Assembly: GCA_021292165.1 (NCBI GenBank)
Contig: CM037878.1
Span: 190,215,118-190,279,117 of the forward strand
Direction of reading: 5' to 3'
DNA: 64,000 bases
DNA from: Shinisaurus crocodilurus
Taxonomy: Eukaryota; Chordata; Lepidosauria; Squamata; Shinisauridae
Below the pieces are notes generated by a model that was not told the origin of the DNA, did not search any database, and worked only from the letters and a program-made list of their open reading frames with translations. Both the position numbers and the translations under genes were made by a program. Positions within the stretch are counted from its first letter, which is position 1, and every line of letters starts with the position of its first letter. Below are positions 23,865-33,116 of the stretch, in pieces.

Positions 23865-24060
23865 TACACACATACACCTGAACAAAAAAGCCCCAAACAT
23901 TGTAACCTTCCCTTTTAGGGGAGCTGCTGCAGCCCCATGATAATCTCAGTCGCCCTTTCCTGCATCTTTTCCAGCTCTACAATATCGTTTTTGATATGTG
24001 GCGATCAGAATTGTACACAGCATTCCAAGACAAGTGTGCCCTACACCTTCTACAGTGAAG
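23309..24060 (-). mobile_element. CR1 LINE 3' half, split by a triplet array
   Basis: Minus strand. The reading includes DVRKYFF-type RT C-terminal sequence: a frame at 23588-23803 gives VYKIMHGVEEVD, FFSISHHTYWN and KRKYFFAEHIVTLWNSLPQ, a typical CR1 C terminus. The 3' UTR continues to 23309. Upstream sequence (23869-24060) reads the preceding CR1 segment; a (CGT)n array sits between. Stops and frame changes are present. A short internal duplication of GCCCACAAGCA and GGGCAACGGCCCT lies at 23392-23462. Confidence 0.8.
23817..23862. repeat. (CAC)n / (CGT)n triplet microsatellite
   Basis: CAC units, then CAT, then a pure GTC run of about 11 units. It interrupts a CR1 element. Confidence 0.95.
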
Positions 24061-24105
24061 ATGGATGCAAAGAATTAATCAAGGTTCTCCTACAATCTCC
24101 CCAAA

Positions 24106-24133
24106 CAAGCAAGCAAGCAAGCAAGCAAGCAAA
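24106..24133. repeat. (CAAG)n microsatellite
   Basis: About seven tetranucleotide units directly upstream of a Sauria SINE. Confidence 0.9.
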
Positions 24134-24141
24134 ACAAAACA

Positions 24142-24361
24142 GAGAGCCAGTGTGGCGTAGCGGTAAGAGTGTCGGACTGGGACTCGGGAGATCCAGGTTC
24201 TAGTCCCTGCTCAGCCATGAAACTCACTGGGTGACTTTGGGCCAGTCACTGACTCTCAACCTAATCTACCTCACAGGGTTGTTGTGAGGATAAAAATGGA
24301 GAGAAGGTTATGTAAGCCGCCTTGGGTTCCTTGCAGGAATAAAGGTGGGGTATAAATATAA

Positions 24362-24404
<43 letters not shown>
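24142..24404 (+). mobile_element. Sauria-type tRNA SINE with (TAA)n tail
   Basis: A box region TGGCGTAGCGG, B box GGTTCTAGTCC, conserved TGTTGTGAGGATAAA block, tail expanded to about 13 TAA units (24367-24404). Confidence 0.92.
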
Positions 24405-24604
24405 TTAAAAAAGCACACAAACTTCCTTTTCTCAAAAGGTTTCCCCATTCACTCTAGTGGAAGGAGCAGTTCCACATGAACAAATGCATACATGCATTGC
24501 ATACCCCCTGTATGAAAGTGAATGGGGAAGTATCAGAGGGTGTAAAACTGCAGCCTGAGATACTGAGGTGGACTGAGACTGAACCTGGTCAGATGAGCTG
24601 TCTG

Positions 24605-24718
24605 GAAGTATACATACTCAGAGATGCTTTGACTTGGATTCCTGCATTGAGCAGGGGGTTGGACTCGATGGCCTTATAGGCCCCTTCCAATTCTACTATT
24701 CTATGATTCTGTGACTTC
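24605..24718 (+). mobile_element. CR1 3' end
   Basis: GGGGGTTGGACTCGATGGCC, then CCCCTTCCAATTCTACTATT and ATTCTATGATTCTGTGA, the CR1 3' UTR with the ATTCTATG-type terminal repeat. Severely 5'-truncated. Confidence 0.8.
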
Positions 24719-24747
24719 TGGGTTAGCCAAACTAAGTCTAAATTCTA

Positions 24748-24880
24748 GAATGGGGTGGGCAACCTGTGGCCATCCAAATGGTTTGGGCGACAACTCCCAT
24801 CAGTCCTAGCCAGGATAGTCAATGGTGAGGCATGATGGGAGTTGTAGGCCAAAACATTTGGAGGGCCACAAGTTGCCCCC
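24748..24880. mobile_element. Palindromic hAT-like MITE
   Basis: Left GGGCAACCTGTGGCCATCC and right GGAGGGCCACAAGTTGCCC arms, with CAACTCCCATCA / TGATGGGAGTTG inside. Confidence 0.75.
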
Positions 24881-25310
24881 CTGTGTTCAGCAAGATAGGC
24901 TTTTGGTCCTTGCTTAGTCCACAGATCTCCGTATGCATTGTTGCTCTTAAGCTCCTGGCTTGGGCCTCTGGCCTCTGCTTAGACCTTCAAGCCCTTCCGT
25001 TCCTTGCTTTTTCTTGCTCTGTTTTGTTACCGAGTCCTCTCCTTCTCCAAGAATGAACTGACTCCTTGCCCTTGACCAGCCTTCCACAGTTCCAGTTCCC
25101 AATCTGGCTTCAGCCTTCCCTTTACCTGAGTGGTGCCTGACAGACTGCTCCTCTGGTTTGCCCTGGCTTTGGGGAGGGGCCACAGCTCAGTGACAGAGCC
25201 CATGTTTTCCGTCAGAGCCAGCCCAGAACATTTTTCTGCCTGAGGCAAAGGACAAAGATGGTATCTGCCCACCCTCCCCATTCCATGTACAGAAGCAAAC
25301 TGGACTGGCA
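24881..25310. other. Unique non-coding stretch
   Basis: No gene recognised. Confidence 0.35.
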
Positions 25311-25315
25311 GTTAG

Positions 25316-25604
25316 GAACATAGGAAGCTGCCTTATCCTGAATCAGACCCTTGGTCCGGTCCATCTAGCCCAGTATTGTTGGCACTGACTGGCAGCAGCT
25401 CTCCAGGGTTTCAAGGAGGATTCTTCTCAAGCCCTGCATAGAGGCCAGGGATCAAACCTGGGACCTTCTGCATGTGCTCCATCACACTGAGCTATGGTCC
25501 CTCCCTCCTCCCTACAGCACCTGGTATTCCAACGCAGTCACCCATCCAAGTACTAACCAGGCCCGACCCTGCTTAGCTTCCGAGATCAGGCGAGATCGGG
25601 CTGT
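25316..25604 (-). mobile_element. 5S rRNA fragment joined to a tRNA-Ala SINE
   Basis: Minus strand order: a 5S-rRNA-like stretch of about 94 bp (25511-25604; from about 5S position 20 to the end, with GATCTCGGAAGCTAAGCAGG and GGTTAGTACTTGGATGGG almost intact), a short G/A-rich linker, then a nearly full-length tRNA-Ala-headed SINE (25316-25505). The 5S part is much better conserved than in the 5S-CR1 copies here. Either a composite SINE with a 5S head or a chance junction; the direct abutment in the same orientation favours the former. 5S-tRNA composite architecture is known in other vertebrate SINEs such as AmnSINE1. Confidence 0.7.
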
Positions 25605-25927
25605 TCACGGCTGTTCAGCTGAATTTTACTTCAGCTGGTGATGGGGCAGTGTCCTTCATCAAAGCTGTGGGCAGCAGGCTAATTTATGGGTTGCAGGAGC
25701 ACAGCCACTTCTGTCCTCCAGCAGAGGAGGAATGGCTGGGGAGGAGGCTGTGGGACTGCTGCCCCCAACATCTGCACTGTTGGGACTTGAAAAAGATGCT
25801 AGGAGAGGATATATTGTGGAGTAATATCCTTCCTATCTCACGTTAGTGAGATCAGCAGAGTAGAGTCCCTTTCCAGCTTAAAACAAGCTTAGATTTGGCT
25901 AGTGTTAGCCAGCTAGCATTTGGTGAC

Positions 25928-26320
25928 CCAGGATGCTTTAAGGCAGACTGGATTTCCCTGGTTTTGCCCCCTTTTCTCTCCCTCAGAACAATAATCAGAG
26001 ACACAGTCTTGTAAAAGTTAAAAGTAACATTTACTCACTCAGATTATGCAGTTTCATTCAGGCAGGCTTAAAAGCGTTTCTTAGAGTTGGTTACAATTCA
26101 TTTGGAAATACTTGGGGTCTGAACTTGTGGAGTTCAGACCAGCAACTCTGGTTACATGCTGCTGCTAGAAGAACGTGGGGCCAACAACCAGTGCCACACC
26201 CACTAAGAGTCCCAGCAGAAAGAGGAAGAGCTGATAGCTACGCCCACTTCCTGTTGGGGCTCTGTTAATGATTCAATGAGTATCTTCCAGTGAATCCACA
26301 CTAGAAGATACCAGTGATCT
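25928..26320 (-). mobile_element. Possible solo LTR
   Basis: Minus strand: a stretch of about 390 bp with AGTAAA (a weak poly(A) signal) followed by GACTGTGTCTCTGATTATTG, like an R-U5 region. Termini and target duplication were not resolved, so this is tentative. No coding sequence. Confidence 0.3.
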
Positions 26321-26387
26321 TAACTATTTCACCCAACTACCTGGTGAAACATGAGCCATAGGTTTTGACTGCAATTTTAATTATCCA

Positions 26388-26436
26388 ACATGCACCTGAG
26401 GCATCTGCCTTACTTTGCCTAATGGTAGGGCCAGCC
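26388..26436. mobile_element. hAT-like terminus fragment
   Basis: Reversed it begins CAGGGCTGGCCCTACCATTA, close to the end of the 164-bp element at 30959. Only one end is visible. Confidence 0.45.
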
Positions 26437-27382
26437 CTGTTTGTTTGTTTGTATTTAATTTATACCTTGCTTTTCGACTGAGAAATGGCACTCAAGGTGG
26501 CTAACAACAATAAAAGACAACATTTAAAATAAAAACATAATTAAAACAACCATAGAACAGTGTTTTTACAAACACAATAAAAAAACAGAACAATAAAAGA
26601 ACAAAAATAGCACTCAACGCAAAAGTCCAGCTTACATGCCAAAGGTCTGCTTGAATAAAAATGTCTTTGCTTGCTGGCAGAAGGGAAGCAAAGAGAGAGC
26701 CAACCTAGCCTCCATCGGCAGGGAGTTCCACAGCCTGAGAGCAGCCACTGAGAAGGCTGTCTCGTGTCGCCACCAAGCGTGCCTCTGAAGGTGGCGGCAC
26801 TGAAAGAAGGGCCTCCTCCAATGATCTTAAAACCTGGGCAGGCTTGTATGGGAGAAGGCAGTCTTTCAGGTAGCCTGGTCCCAAATCCATATAGGGCTTT
26901 ATAGGTCATGACCAGCACTTTGAATTGTGCCTAGAAACAGACTGGAAGTCAGTGAAGCTGTTATAACAAGGGAGTCACGTGCTGCCTGTAACCTCCCCCA
27001 GTCAAGAGTCTGGCCATAGCATTCTGGACCAGCTGACATTTCCCAACAGTTTTCAAAGGCAGCCCCATATAAAGTGTGTTACAGTAGTCTAAACGGGATG
27101 TAACTGAAGCACATGTGGCCATGGCCAGATCAGACATCTCTAGGAATGGGTGCAGTTGGTGCACTAGTCTCAGCTGTGCAAACACACTCCAGGACGCTGC
27201 TGAAACCTGGGCATCCAAGTTCATAGCTGAGTCCAGGAGCACACCCAAACTGCGAGCCTGAGTCTTCTGGGAGAGCATAATCCCATCGAGCACAGGTTGT
27301 GTCCCTGTTCCCCGATCTGTCTTTTGACTAATCAGGAGCACCTCTGTCTTCTCTGGGTTAAGCTTCATTTTCTTCGCCCTCA
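26437..27382 (-). mobile_element. L2-type LINE fragment
   Basis: Minus strand: AT-rich 3' tail at 26437, C-terminal coding part, then RT up to about 27382, where it meets a plus-strand SINE. 5'-truncated. Confidence 0.82.
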
Positions 27383-27384
27383 GA
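26961..27384 (-). pseudogene. L2-type reverse transcriptase C-terminal part
   Basis: The frame reads KLNPEKTEVLLIS, RSLGVLLDSAMNLDAQVSA, VTSRLDYCNTLYMGLPLKT and QLVQNAMARLLTG, the conserved post-palm region of L2-type RTs. The catalytic palm lies outside this fragment. The first residues of the longer open frame (to 27458) come from the adjoining SINE, not from the LINE. Confidence 0.82.
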
Positions 27385-27512
27385 AGGTCCCAGGTCCAAT
27401 TCTGGGGATGTCCAGTTAGAAGTAGCAGGTGAGAGCTGCTGCCCTTCAGAGTAGACAATACTGGAGGAGACAGACGAATGGCCTAGCATTGTACAAGGCC
27501 GCTCCTATGTTT
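27382..27512 (+). mobile_element. tRNA-Ala-headed SINE, 5'-truncated
   Basis: Begins with CAGAAGGTCCCAGGTCC (B-box region), continues through the GAGCTGCTGCCCTTCAGAGT and CAGAGTAGACAATACTGG blocks to a degraded 3' end. Abuts the L2 fragment. Confidence 0.7.
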
Positions 27513-27518
27513 CTAGAG

Positions 27519-27634
27519 CACTGTTCTCCAACCTTGGGTCCCCAGATGTTTTTGGCCTACAACTCCCAGCTGGCTGGGGCATGCTGGGAGTTGTAGGCCA
27601 AAAACATCTGGGGACCCAAGGTTGGAGAACAGTG
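27519..27634. mobile_element. Intact 116-bp palindromic hAT-like MITE
   Basis: Almost perfect foldback: CACTGTTCTCCAACCTTGGG at the left, its complement at the right, with CAGATGTTTTTGGCC and CAACTCCCAGC arms and a loop of about 15 bp. The ends resemble Charlie-type hAT termini. The 8-bp flanks TTCTAGAG and CTCTAGAA differ at two positions and are reverse complements of each other. A second copy hosts a LINE at 53497-54254. Confidence 0.85.
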
Positions 27635-27776
27635 CTCTAGAAGAAGCTCCAAGCAGGGAGGTCAGGGTCTCAAGCCAAGAGCCTGAAAGCAACAGTGCAT
27701 AGCTCATCTGCCTGCAACATTTCACAGATGCAGCCACAAAATTGGATTCAGTTTTATAGAAAGTATTTTTTACCTG

Positions 27777-27897
27777 GCGTTCTCCAGACTTTTTGGACTA
27801 CAACTTCCATTGGTCGCAGGCAGCATGGTCAATGGTCAAGGCTTATGGGGATTGTAGTCCATCACATATGGAGGGCACTGAGTTGCCTACTCCTGAC
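27777..27897. mobile_element. Palindromic hAT-like MITE
   Basis: Arms TTTGGACTACAACTTCCATT and ATGGGGATTGTAGTCCATCA; the flanks have diverged. Confidence 0.65.
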
Positions 27898-27899
27898 CT

Positions 27900-27963
27900 A
27901 GCATAATTACTTGAAAGTAAGTCCTACTGAAATCAATGGGGCTTACTTCCAAGTAATTATGCT
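27900..27963. repeat. 64-bp palindrome
   Basis: AGCATAATTACTTGAAAGTA pairs with TACTTCCAAGTAATTATGCT across a GTCCTACTGAAATCAATGGG centre. Same family as the repeat at 12448. Confidence 0.85.
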
Positions 27964-28162
27964 GATGCCTAGAAATCCAACAGGTGCAGGAGATTTGGGG
28001 CCAACACAGACATGTTATTAAATGTGCGTAAGCATTTAATCATGTGCCTGATTTTTTTTTTTTAATTTAGAAGTGGTCATGAAGGGAAGGAAATCAGTAT
28101 TTGGGTTGCAATATGCAGGGAGATTGCTTCATCCTTTCCCCTCATGCTGCTGTCCTTATAGG

Positions 28163-28312
28163 AAGGGCTATGGTAGAGTCTATGCATGCCCAGGTCCCAG
28201 GTCCAATTCCTAGCTCCTGCAAATAGGGCTGGGAAATACCTCTGTCTGAAACTCTGGAATCCTGCTGTTAGTCAGAGTAGATACAATTGACCTAAATAGG
28301 CCAATGATCTGA
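28163..28312 (+). mobile_element. tRNA-Ala-headed SINE, diverged
   Basis: Contains ATGGTAGAGTCTATGCATGC, B-box region CCCAGGTCCAATTCC, and the body through GTTAGTCAGAGTAGATACAA. Decayed at the 3' end. Confidence 0.65.
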
Positions 28313-28479
28313 CTCTCCCTCTAATGGCCACACCCCCTTTCTCCCACTGTGCAGCTGATCAGTGGAAGGAGACACTACCAGTCACATAAAATTAGACCGC
28401 AGACTGCATGTGGCCTGTAGGCAGTGGATTGCTCACCTTGAACCAGGGCTAAATCAAAAAGCATGTTTCTTGGAGAATG

Positions 28480-28680
28480 TCATATTGATGGGAAAGTGTG
28501 CATATTGCCCAGAGAATGTGCACATTCAAGATATGCACATTCCCCAAGGCCTGTTGAAGTGTATGTATACTGTCTGGAAAATGTGTACAATTCCCTCTTC
28601 ATGGACAGATTATGTACACATTCTCCATGAAGCATGGTGAATGTGCACAAATGGCTGGTTGTTATGCACATTAGCGGCTG
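28480..28680. repeat. GTGCACATT-rich degenerate repeat, locus 1
   Basis: AATGTGCACATT and variants (ATGTACACATT, TGTGCACAA, TATGCACATT) occur seven or so times in both orientations. The arrangement resembles that at 32575-32720, suggesting one diverged element family. Confidence 0.5.
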
Positions 28681-28749
28681 TTGGTTATGTATCAGTCAGT
28701 TTACTCAATTCAGTTAGACTGTAGTCCACAACTGGAATTCTTACAAAAA

Positions 28750-28866
28750 ATATTACCATAGCTCAGTGGTAGAGCTCATGTCTTGCATGCAAAAAGTCCC
28801 AGGTTCAACCCCTAGTATCAATAGTTAGAAGGGGTCGTGTAGTAGATGATGTGAAAAAAACCTCTT
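28750..28866 (+). mobile_element. tRNA-Ala-headed SINE, 3'-truncated
   Basis: The best-preserved head of the family: A box TAGCTCAGTGG, anticodon-region CTTGCATGCAAAAAG, B box GGTTCAACCCC. The body stops at about 28866, where L2 sequence begins nearby. Confidence 0.8.
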
Positions 28867-29133
28867 CTGGAGTGAAACTTGCAGCCACAGTAAACAATGC
28901 TAGACTATTTATATTATTTATTTTTAACATTATACCCTGTTCTTTTTCACCAGGTGAACTCAAGGTGGCTTTCAAAACAAAACTTCCTAATAACACAAAC
29001 ACCATCAAATTACAACAGCATATCATAAAACACAACTAACAAGGGAACAGTATTAAAAAAACAAAAACAAAAAACAAAAAACAAGACAGGAGAACATTTA
29101 GCCAAATGCCTTCTTGAACGCCCATGTTTTAAC

Positions 29134-29726
29134 TAGTGATGGGCAAACTTACCTCGAGTGAATTTGTTATTTTAGAAAGTAACAAATTCATCCGAGTGAG
29201 CTTGTACAAGAGTATGAACCCTTTTTTTTTAGTATGAACTCCCATTCCAAGGTGCATCTTGGGAGCTACTTATAGTTTGGAATTGTGTAGTGTGGGATGA
29301 CATCATGCATCGCCACGTTATGCCCCCTTTCTGATTGGTTGATTTCACATGGCCTGCCTGCATGATAATGTAATGTGATGTTTACTTGCCGTTGCAGATT
29401 GCTGGTATGAAGATGGAGCCCACAGAGTCCTTGCAGAGTCACGAGCTGTGGCAGTGGCAGTGACAATGAGGGAAACAGCTAAGGAGACTGCTTCAAGTAG
29501 TGTGGGATGACATCATGCATCGCCACATTATGCCCCCTTTTGGGGGCTCTAGGTGGGAGGAATCTGTGTATTACTTTACTTCGCATGCTCTGAAGCTCTC
29601 AATCAATTCCAACCTTAATAGCGAATTTGTAATACATTGATCCAGGCTCACCACAAAGGTGAGCATTACGAATGGATAAGTTTTGAACAACGAGCTGACT
29701 AATTAAAAAAATTGGTGGCATCACTA
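29134..29726. mobile_element. 593-bp hAT-like element inside the L2 LINE
   Basis: Ends TAGTGATG and CATCACTA; flanked by GTTTTAAC (29126-29133) and GTTTTAGC (29727-29734), an 8-bp duplication with one mismatch. Inside, a block of about 45 bp (GTAGTGTGGGATGACATCAT and onward) is repeated directly near 29286 and 29496. No transposase. Confidence 0.8.
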
Positions 29727-30157
29727 GTTTTAGCTAAATGCCTAAAAGAGCATAATGGATGGATCTCACCTGAAAGAGCATTCCACAAGATGGGTGCCAC
29801 CACTGAAAAGGTCCTGCTCCTAGTACTTGCCCTGTTGTACATCATATGACTGAGGAATCTGGAGCAATGGTTCAGGTGCTGACCAGAGCATTCAGGGAGG
29901 ACTATATGGGAGAAGGTTGTCTTTACGGCACCTAGGTCCTAAGCTGTTTAGGGCTTTAAAGTTGAGAACCAGCACCTTAAATTGACCCCAGATAACAAAC
30001 TGATAACCAGTACAAATACAATAAAATATGTTCTCAGTGCCTAGCCACTCAAACACTTTAAAAGGGCAGTTCCATGTAGAGTGCATTACAATAGTGTAAT
30101 GTGAAGCTCAATAGGACAAGAATGACCATGACAAAGTCCGATTTCATCAGGAAGGGC

Positions 30158-30916
30158 CAGGGATGGGGACTCGGACTCGAGGACTCGACTCGTGAGTCGG
30201 ACTGAGTCTCCCCTCTGACTCGAGTCTGACTTGAGTCCCAATATTTTTAATAGGACTCGAGACTCGACTCGGGACTCGAGACCAAGGACTCGTCAACATC
30301 CCTGGGCTGTGCCAGGAGTGGAGAGGAGCACGATCACTGGTGCGCATGGAAGCGAGGTGCGCCACTGCTCGGCCACTATGGACAGCTACTAGGAGCGCAG
30401 CCCCAACGATGTGTTGAGATTTATTTTGTTTGATGTGTTGTTGTGGGGGCTTAGGGTTAGGGTCAGACATTTTGGGTTTGGCTGCCTCTGCCTGCCTGTT
30501 TGGAGTTCCCTACCTCCTCTGCCTGCCTGGTCTCTTCTTAACCAGTTTGAATTGTCCAAGACAAACACCTCTGCCTGCCTGCTTTGGGGTTCCCTGCCTC
30601 CTCTGCCTGCCTGGTTATTTTGGGTTTGTCTGCCTGGTCTGTTCTTGCCAAAATCAGTTGCAGAGTTTTGAAATTAAAAGGCACACTTGTGCCTAGAATT
30701 TATTTAAGCCACACATCTGAAGTAGCCTTATTTTGTTGGGGGAAAACCCCACTGATTTTAATAGGGACTCGTGGAGTCAGTTTTGGGAGAGACTCAGGAC
30801 TCGGGACTCGTGAGTCACCATTTTGGACCAAGGACTTGGACTCGGACTCGAGACTCGGGTCCAAAGACTCGTGACTTGACTCGTGACTCGAGACCAAGGA
30901 CTCTTCAACATCCCTG
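30158..30916. mobile_element. 759-bp hAT-like element with GACTCG-rich ends
   Basis: Starts CAGGGATG, ends CATCCCTG; flanked by perfect 8-bp copies of GGAAGGGC (30150-30157 and 30917-30924). The terminal 150 bp on each side are packed with GACTCG and CGAGTC units in both orientations. An internal copy of the right terminus (ACCAAGGACTCGTCAACATC at about 30285) suggests that an old end was duplicated inside. The centre has CTCTGCCTGCCTG repeats and no transposase. Confidence 0.85.
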
Positions 30917-30958
30917 GGAAGGGCCATAGCTGGCATACCAGCCAAAGCTGGAAGATGG

Positions 30959-31122
30959 CAGGGCCAGTGCTACCATTAGGCCAACTAGGCAGCTGCCTCG
31001 GGTGCAGGGCTAAAGGGGGCTCCAGAAATAGAGAGGGAGGGCTCAAGTGGGAAGGGGGGGCACTAAATATCTGATCTTGCCTAGGGCACCAAACTGCACC
31101 AAACTGCCTTGCACTGGCCCTG
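30959..31122. mobile_element. 164-bp hAT-like MITE inside the L2 LINE
   Basis: TIRs CAGGGCCAGTGC and GCACTGGCCCTG are perfect; flanked by perfect 8-bp copies of GAAGATGG (30951-30958 and 31123-31130). Only about 40 bp from the 759-bp element. Confidence 0.92.
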
Positions 31123-31315
31123 GAAGATGGCACCGCTTGTCACTGATGCCGCCTGTAGTGCTCCTCTAACAGCAGGAGCACTGGGTCAAGGAACACACCC
31201 AAGCTAGGTACCTCTTTTTTTTTTAGGAGGAGTACAACCCTTCCCAAGATAAACTGTACACCCAGCCCCAAGTCAGATCGCCCACCCATCCACAGTACTT
31301 TCCATCTTGTCTGGA

Positions 31316-31666
31316 TTAAGCTTCAACTTGTTCTGTACCATCTAGTTCTTCACAGCTGACAAACAAGGGATCGAAGATTTCCACAGCTTCCGTAGGATGA
31401 GATGTACATGATGAGAGATGCAGCTGGGTGTCATACTGATGAGCCTGCAGACCGAATCTCCAAAAGACTTCGCCCAGCAGTTTCATGTAGACGCGAAACA
31501 GCCTGGGGGACAAGAGGAATCCTGTGGGATCCAGAGAGGTCACTGGCCTAAGGAAAGAGCTGCAGTCTGACAGCACGACCGTTCTGCGTCTGAGTTCCCC
31601 GGCACAGATCATCCATCCACTAGGGTGAAAAAGGCGATGTCTGTCCAAAACCAGACCAGTTGGCAA
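31316..31666 (-). pseudogene. L2-type reverse transcriptase palm with deleted catalytic motif
   Basis: A 116-codon frame containing LSPRLFRVYMKLLGEVFWRF and then HQYDTQLHLS. In the family this last motif reads QYADDTQLYLS; here six bases (about 31433) are lost, removing Ala-Asp of the catalytic YADD box in frame. Such a copy cannot make active RT, though the frame stayed open. Confidence 0.8.
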
Positions 31667-31690
31667 ACACTCTATAATCTAGTATAAAAC

Positions 31691-32574
31691 AGCTGTCTAC
31701 ATGCCTCTTTAACAAAGGATTTAGCTTGAAATGAGCCATAGCACCAGCACAATCTTGATATGTTTGTGGCAAATGCTGAGAGTACACACCTAAACAAGCT
31801 CAAAGGGGCACCTCTAAGCCAAATATTAAGAATGCCCCCTCCGGGTCAGTGAGTCCTCATTCTTTAACTGCCTCCTCGTCCACTTCCCCACCAGGTGGCA
31901 GTGTGGTAATTACAATCTGCTCTCTGGATTTGTATTCCTGCATCATGAATGATGATGAAAGAAAGGAGCCATTTCTCAGGCATATGTCAGTTTATATTCC
32001 TGCTGTCCCCTAGGAGGCCACCCACCGAATCATTCATCCAGCTGAGCTTTGCTTAATTTGGTCTGTGAATAAATGTTTTGCTTTCTCATTTTTAACATGA
32101 ATTTTGGATACGTATTTAACACTTAATGATAGAGTTTACATGAGTGACATTTCGGACTTAAACAACAACAACACACACACACACACACCCTACTAGAGTG
32201 GTAAAATAGTCTGCTGCATTTTGTGGGAAATGCATTAAGAATCTGAAGTGCCTAGGAACAGCTTTGGGAAAGTAGTCCGGTGTTCAAAGTTCAAGCAGGG
32301 GGTCCTCCTAAAAACAAGTCAGACACACATTCTATTTCCCTCAATTTTAAAAGAAAAAGATGCTGAAGAAAAAGAGCTATAGACAACTTGGGCTGAAAAT
32401 TTATTTCAAATGTGTTTTTTTTTTCTTTTCTTAAAATAACTTTTAAAATGTATTATATGTGTGTAACAGTAGATGTTCCTCTATTTTTTTAAAATCTCAT
32501 CTTATGTAATAGTCTCTCTTCACCTCCTCCTGCTATGCACCTCTGACAAGACTGTGTGAGAATTCAGTGGAGAA
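31691..32574. other. Unique non-coding stretch
   Basis: No gene recognised; a short CA run at 32170-32188. Confidence 0.35.
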
Positions 32575-32720
32575 CGTACACAGGTTCCAGCAAGTTTGCA
32601 CATTCACATGAAGGTGTAGAAAATGTGCACAAACTGAACTCATGGATAAAGCAGTTTGCACATTGGGTAGTCCACATGCAGAGCCTCCAAATAATGTTGG
32701 AGAGTGTGCGCCGTTGAAAA
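32575..32720. repeat. GTGCACATT-rich degenerate repeat, locus 2
   Basis: AGTTTGCACATT and AATGTGCACAAACT form an inverted pair, with a further TTTGCACATT copy downstream. Order and spacing resemble locus 1. Confidence 0.5.
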
Positions 32721-32868
32721 ATGTCAGTCAGGCAGTGTGTATGCATTAGTCAATGCACTTATTCTCGGCATGTTTACAATTCTGCTTATGAATGTATGGA
32801 GACAAGTATGTGGAAAATAAAGAAGCAACAGATTTGGCTGAATAAATTTGTTAAATTGGCTAAATATT

Positions 32869-32903
32869 TTAATTACTGGAAGAATTATTCTTCCAGTAAT
32901 TAA
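32869..32903. repeat. Perfect 35-bp palindrome
   Basis: TTAATTACTGGAAGAA and its exact complement around a 3-base centre. Confidence 0.95.
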
Positions 32904-32984
32904 CATAAGATGCAATGTACGAATCTTGCTCTTTCCCTGAATTGTCTAACTTTATGGTGGGTGTGTAATATTATTTAGTTGTTT

Positions 32985-33018
32985 GATGATGATGATGATG
33001 ATGATGATGATCATCATC

Positions 33019-33057
<39 letters not shown>
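32985..33057. repeat. (GAT)n / (ATC) / (AAT)n compound microsatellite
   Basis: Nine or so GAT units, three CAT-type units, then about 14 AAT units. Confidence 0.95.
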
Positions 33058-33058
<1 letters not shown>

Positions 33059-33116
33059 TGCTGCCCAAAGGCCAAAGCCATCTGGGCAGTTTATGTGTGT
33101 GTGTGTGTGTGTGTGT
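33059..33116 (-). mobile_element. Short LINE 3'-end remnant and (TG)n
   Basis: TGCTGCCCAAAGGCC and CATCTGGGCAG look like the L2-type 3' terminus; it abuts a TG run at 33093-33116. Confidence 0.4.

Larger units (their letters stand above)
28905..31690 (-). mobile_element. L2-type LINE carrying three DNA transposon insertions
   Basis: Minus strand. LINE blocks: 28905-29133 (3' tail and C terminus), 29727-30157, 30917-30958 and 31123-31690. The C-terminal motif TRSRTFSVVAPILWNALSGE (about 29790-29835) continues after the first insert as KTWAFKKAF (about 29105-29130), showing that the blocks were once contiguous. The inserts are at 29134-29726, 30158-30916 and 30959-31122, each with a target duplication. 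Confidence 0.85.

Noticed and set aside
25511..25604. Functional 5S rRNA gene
   Set aside because: The first 20 or so bases are missing and the C-box region is changed; it is joined to a SINE.
30446..30462. Telomere-like TTAGGG pair
   Set aside because: Only two units inside a hAT element; not an interstitial telomere array.
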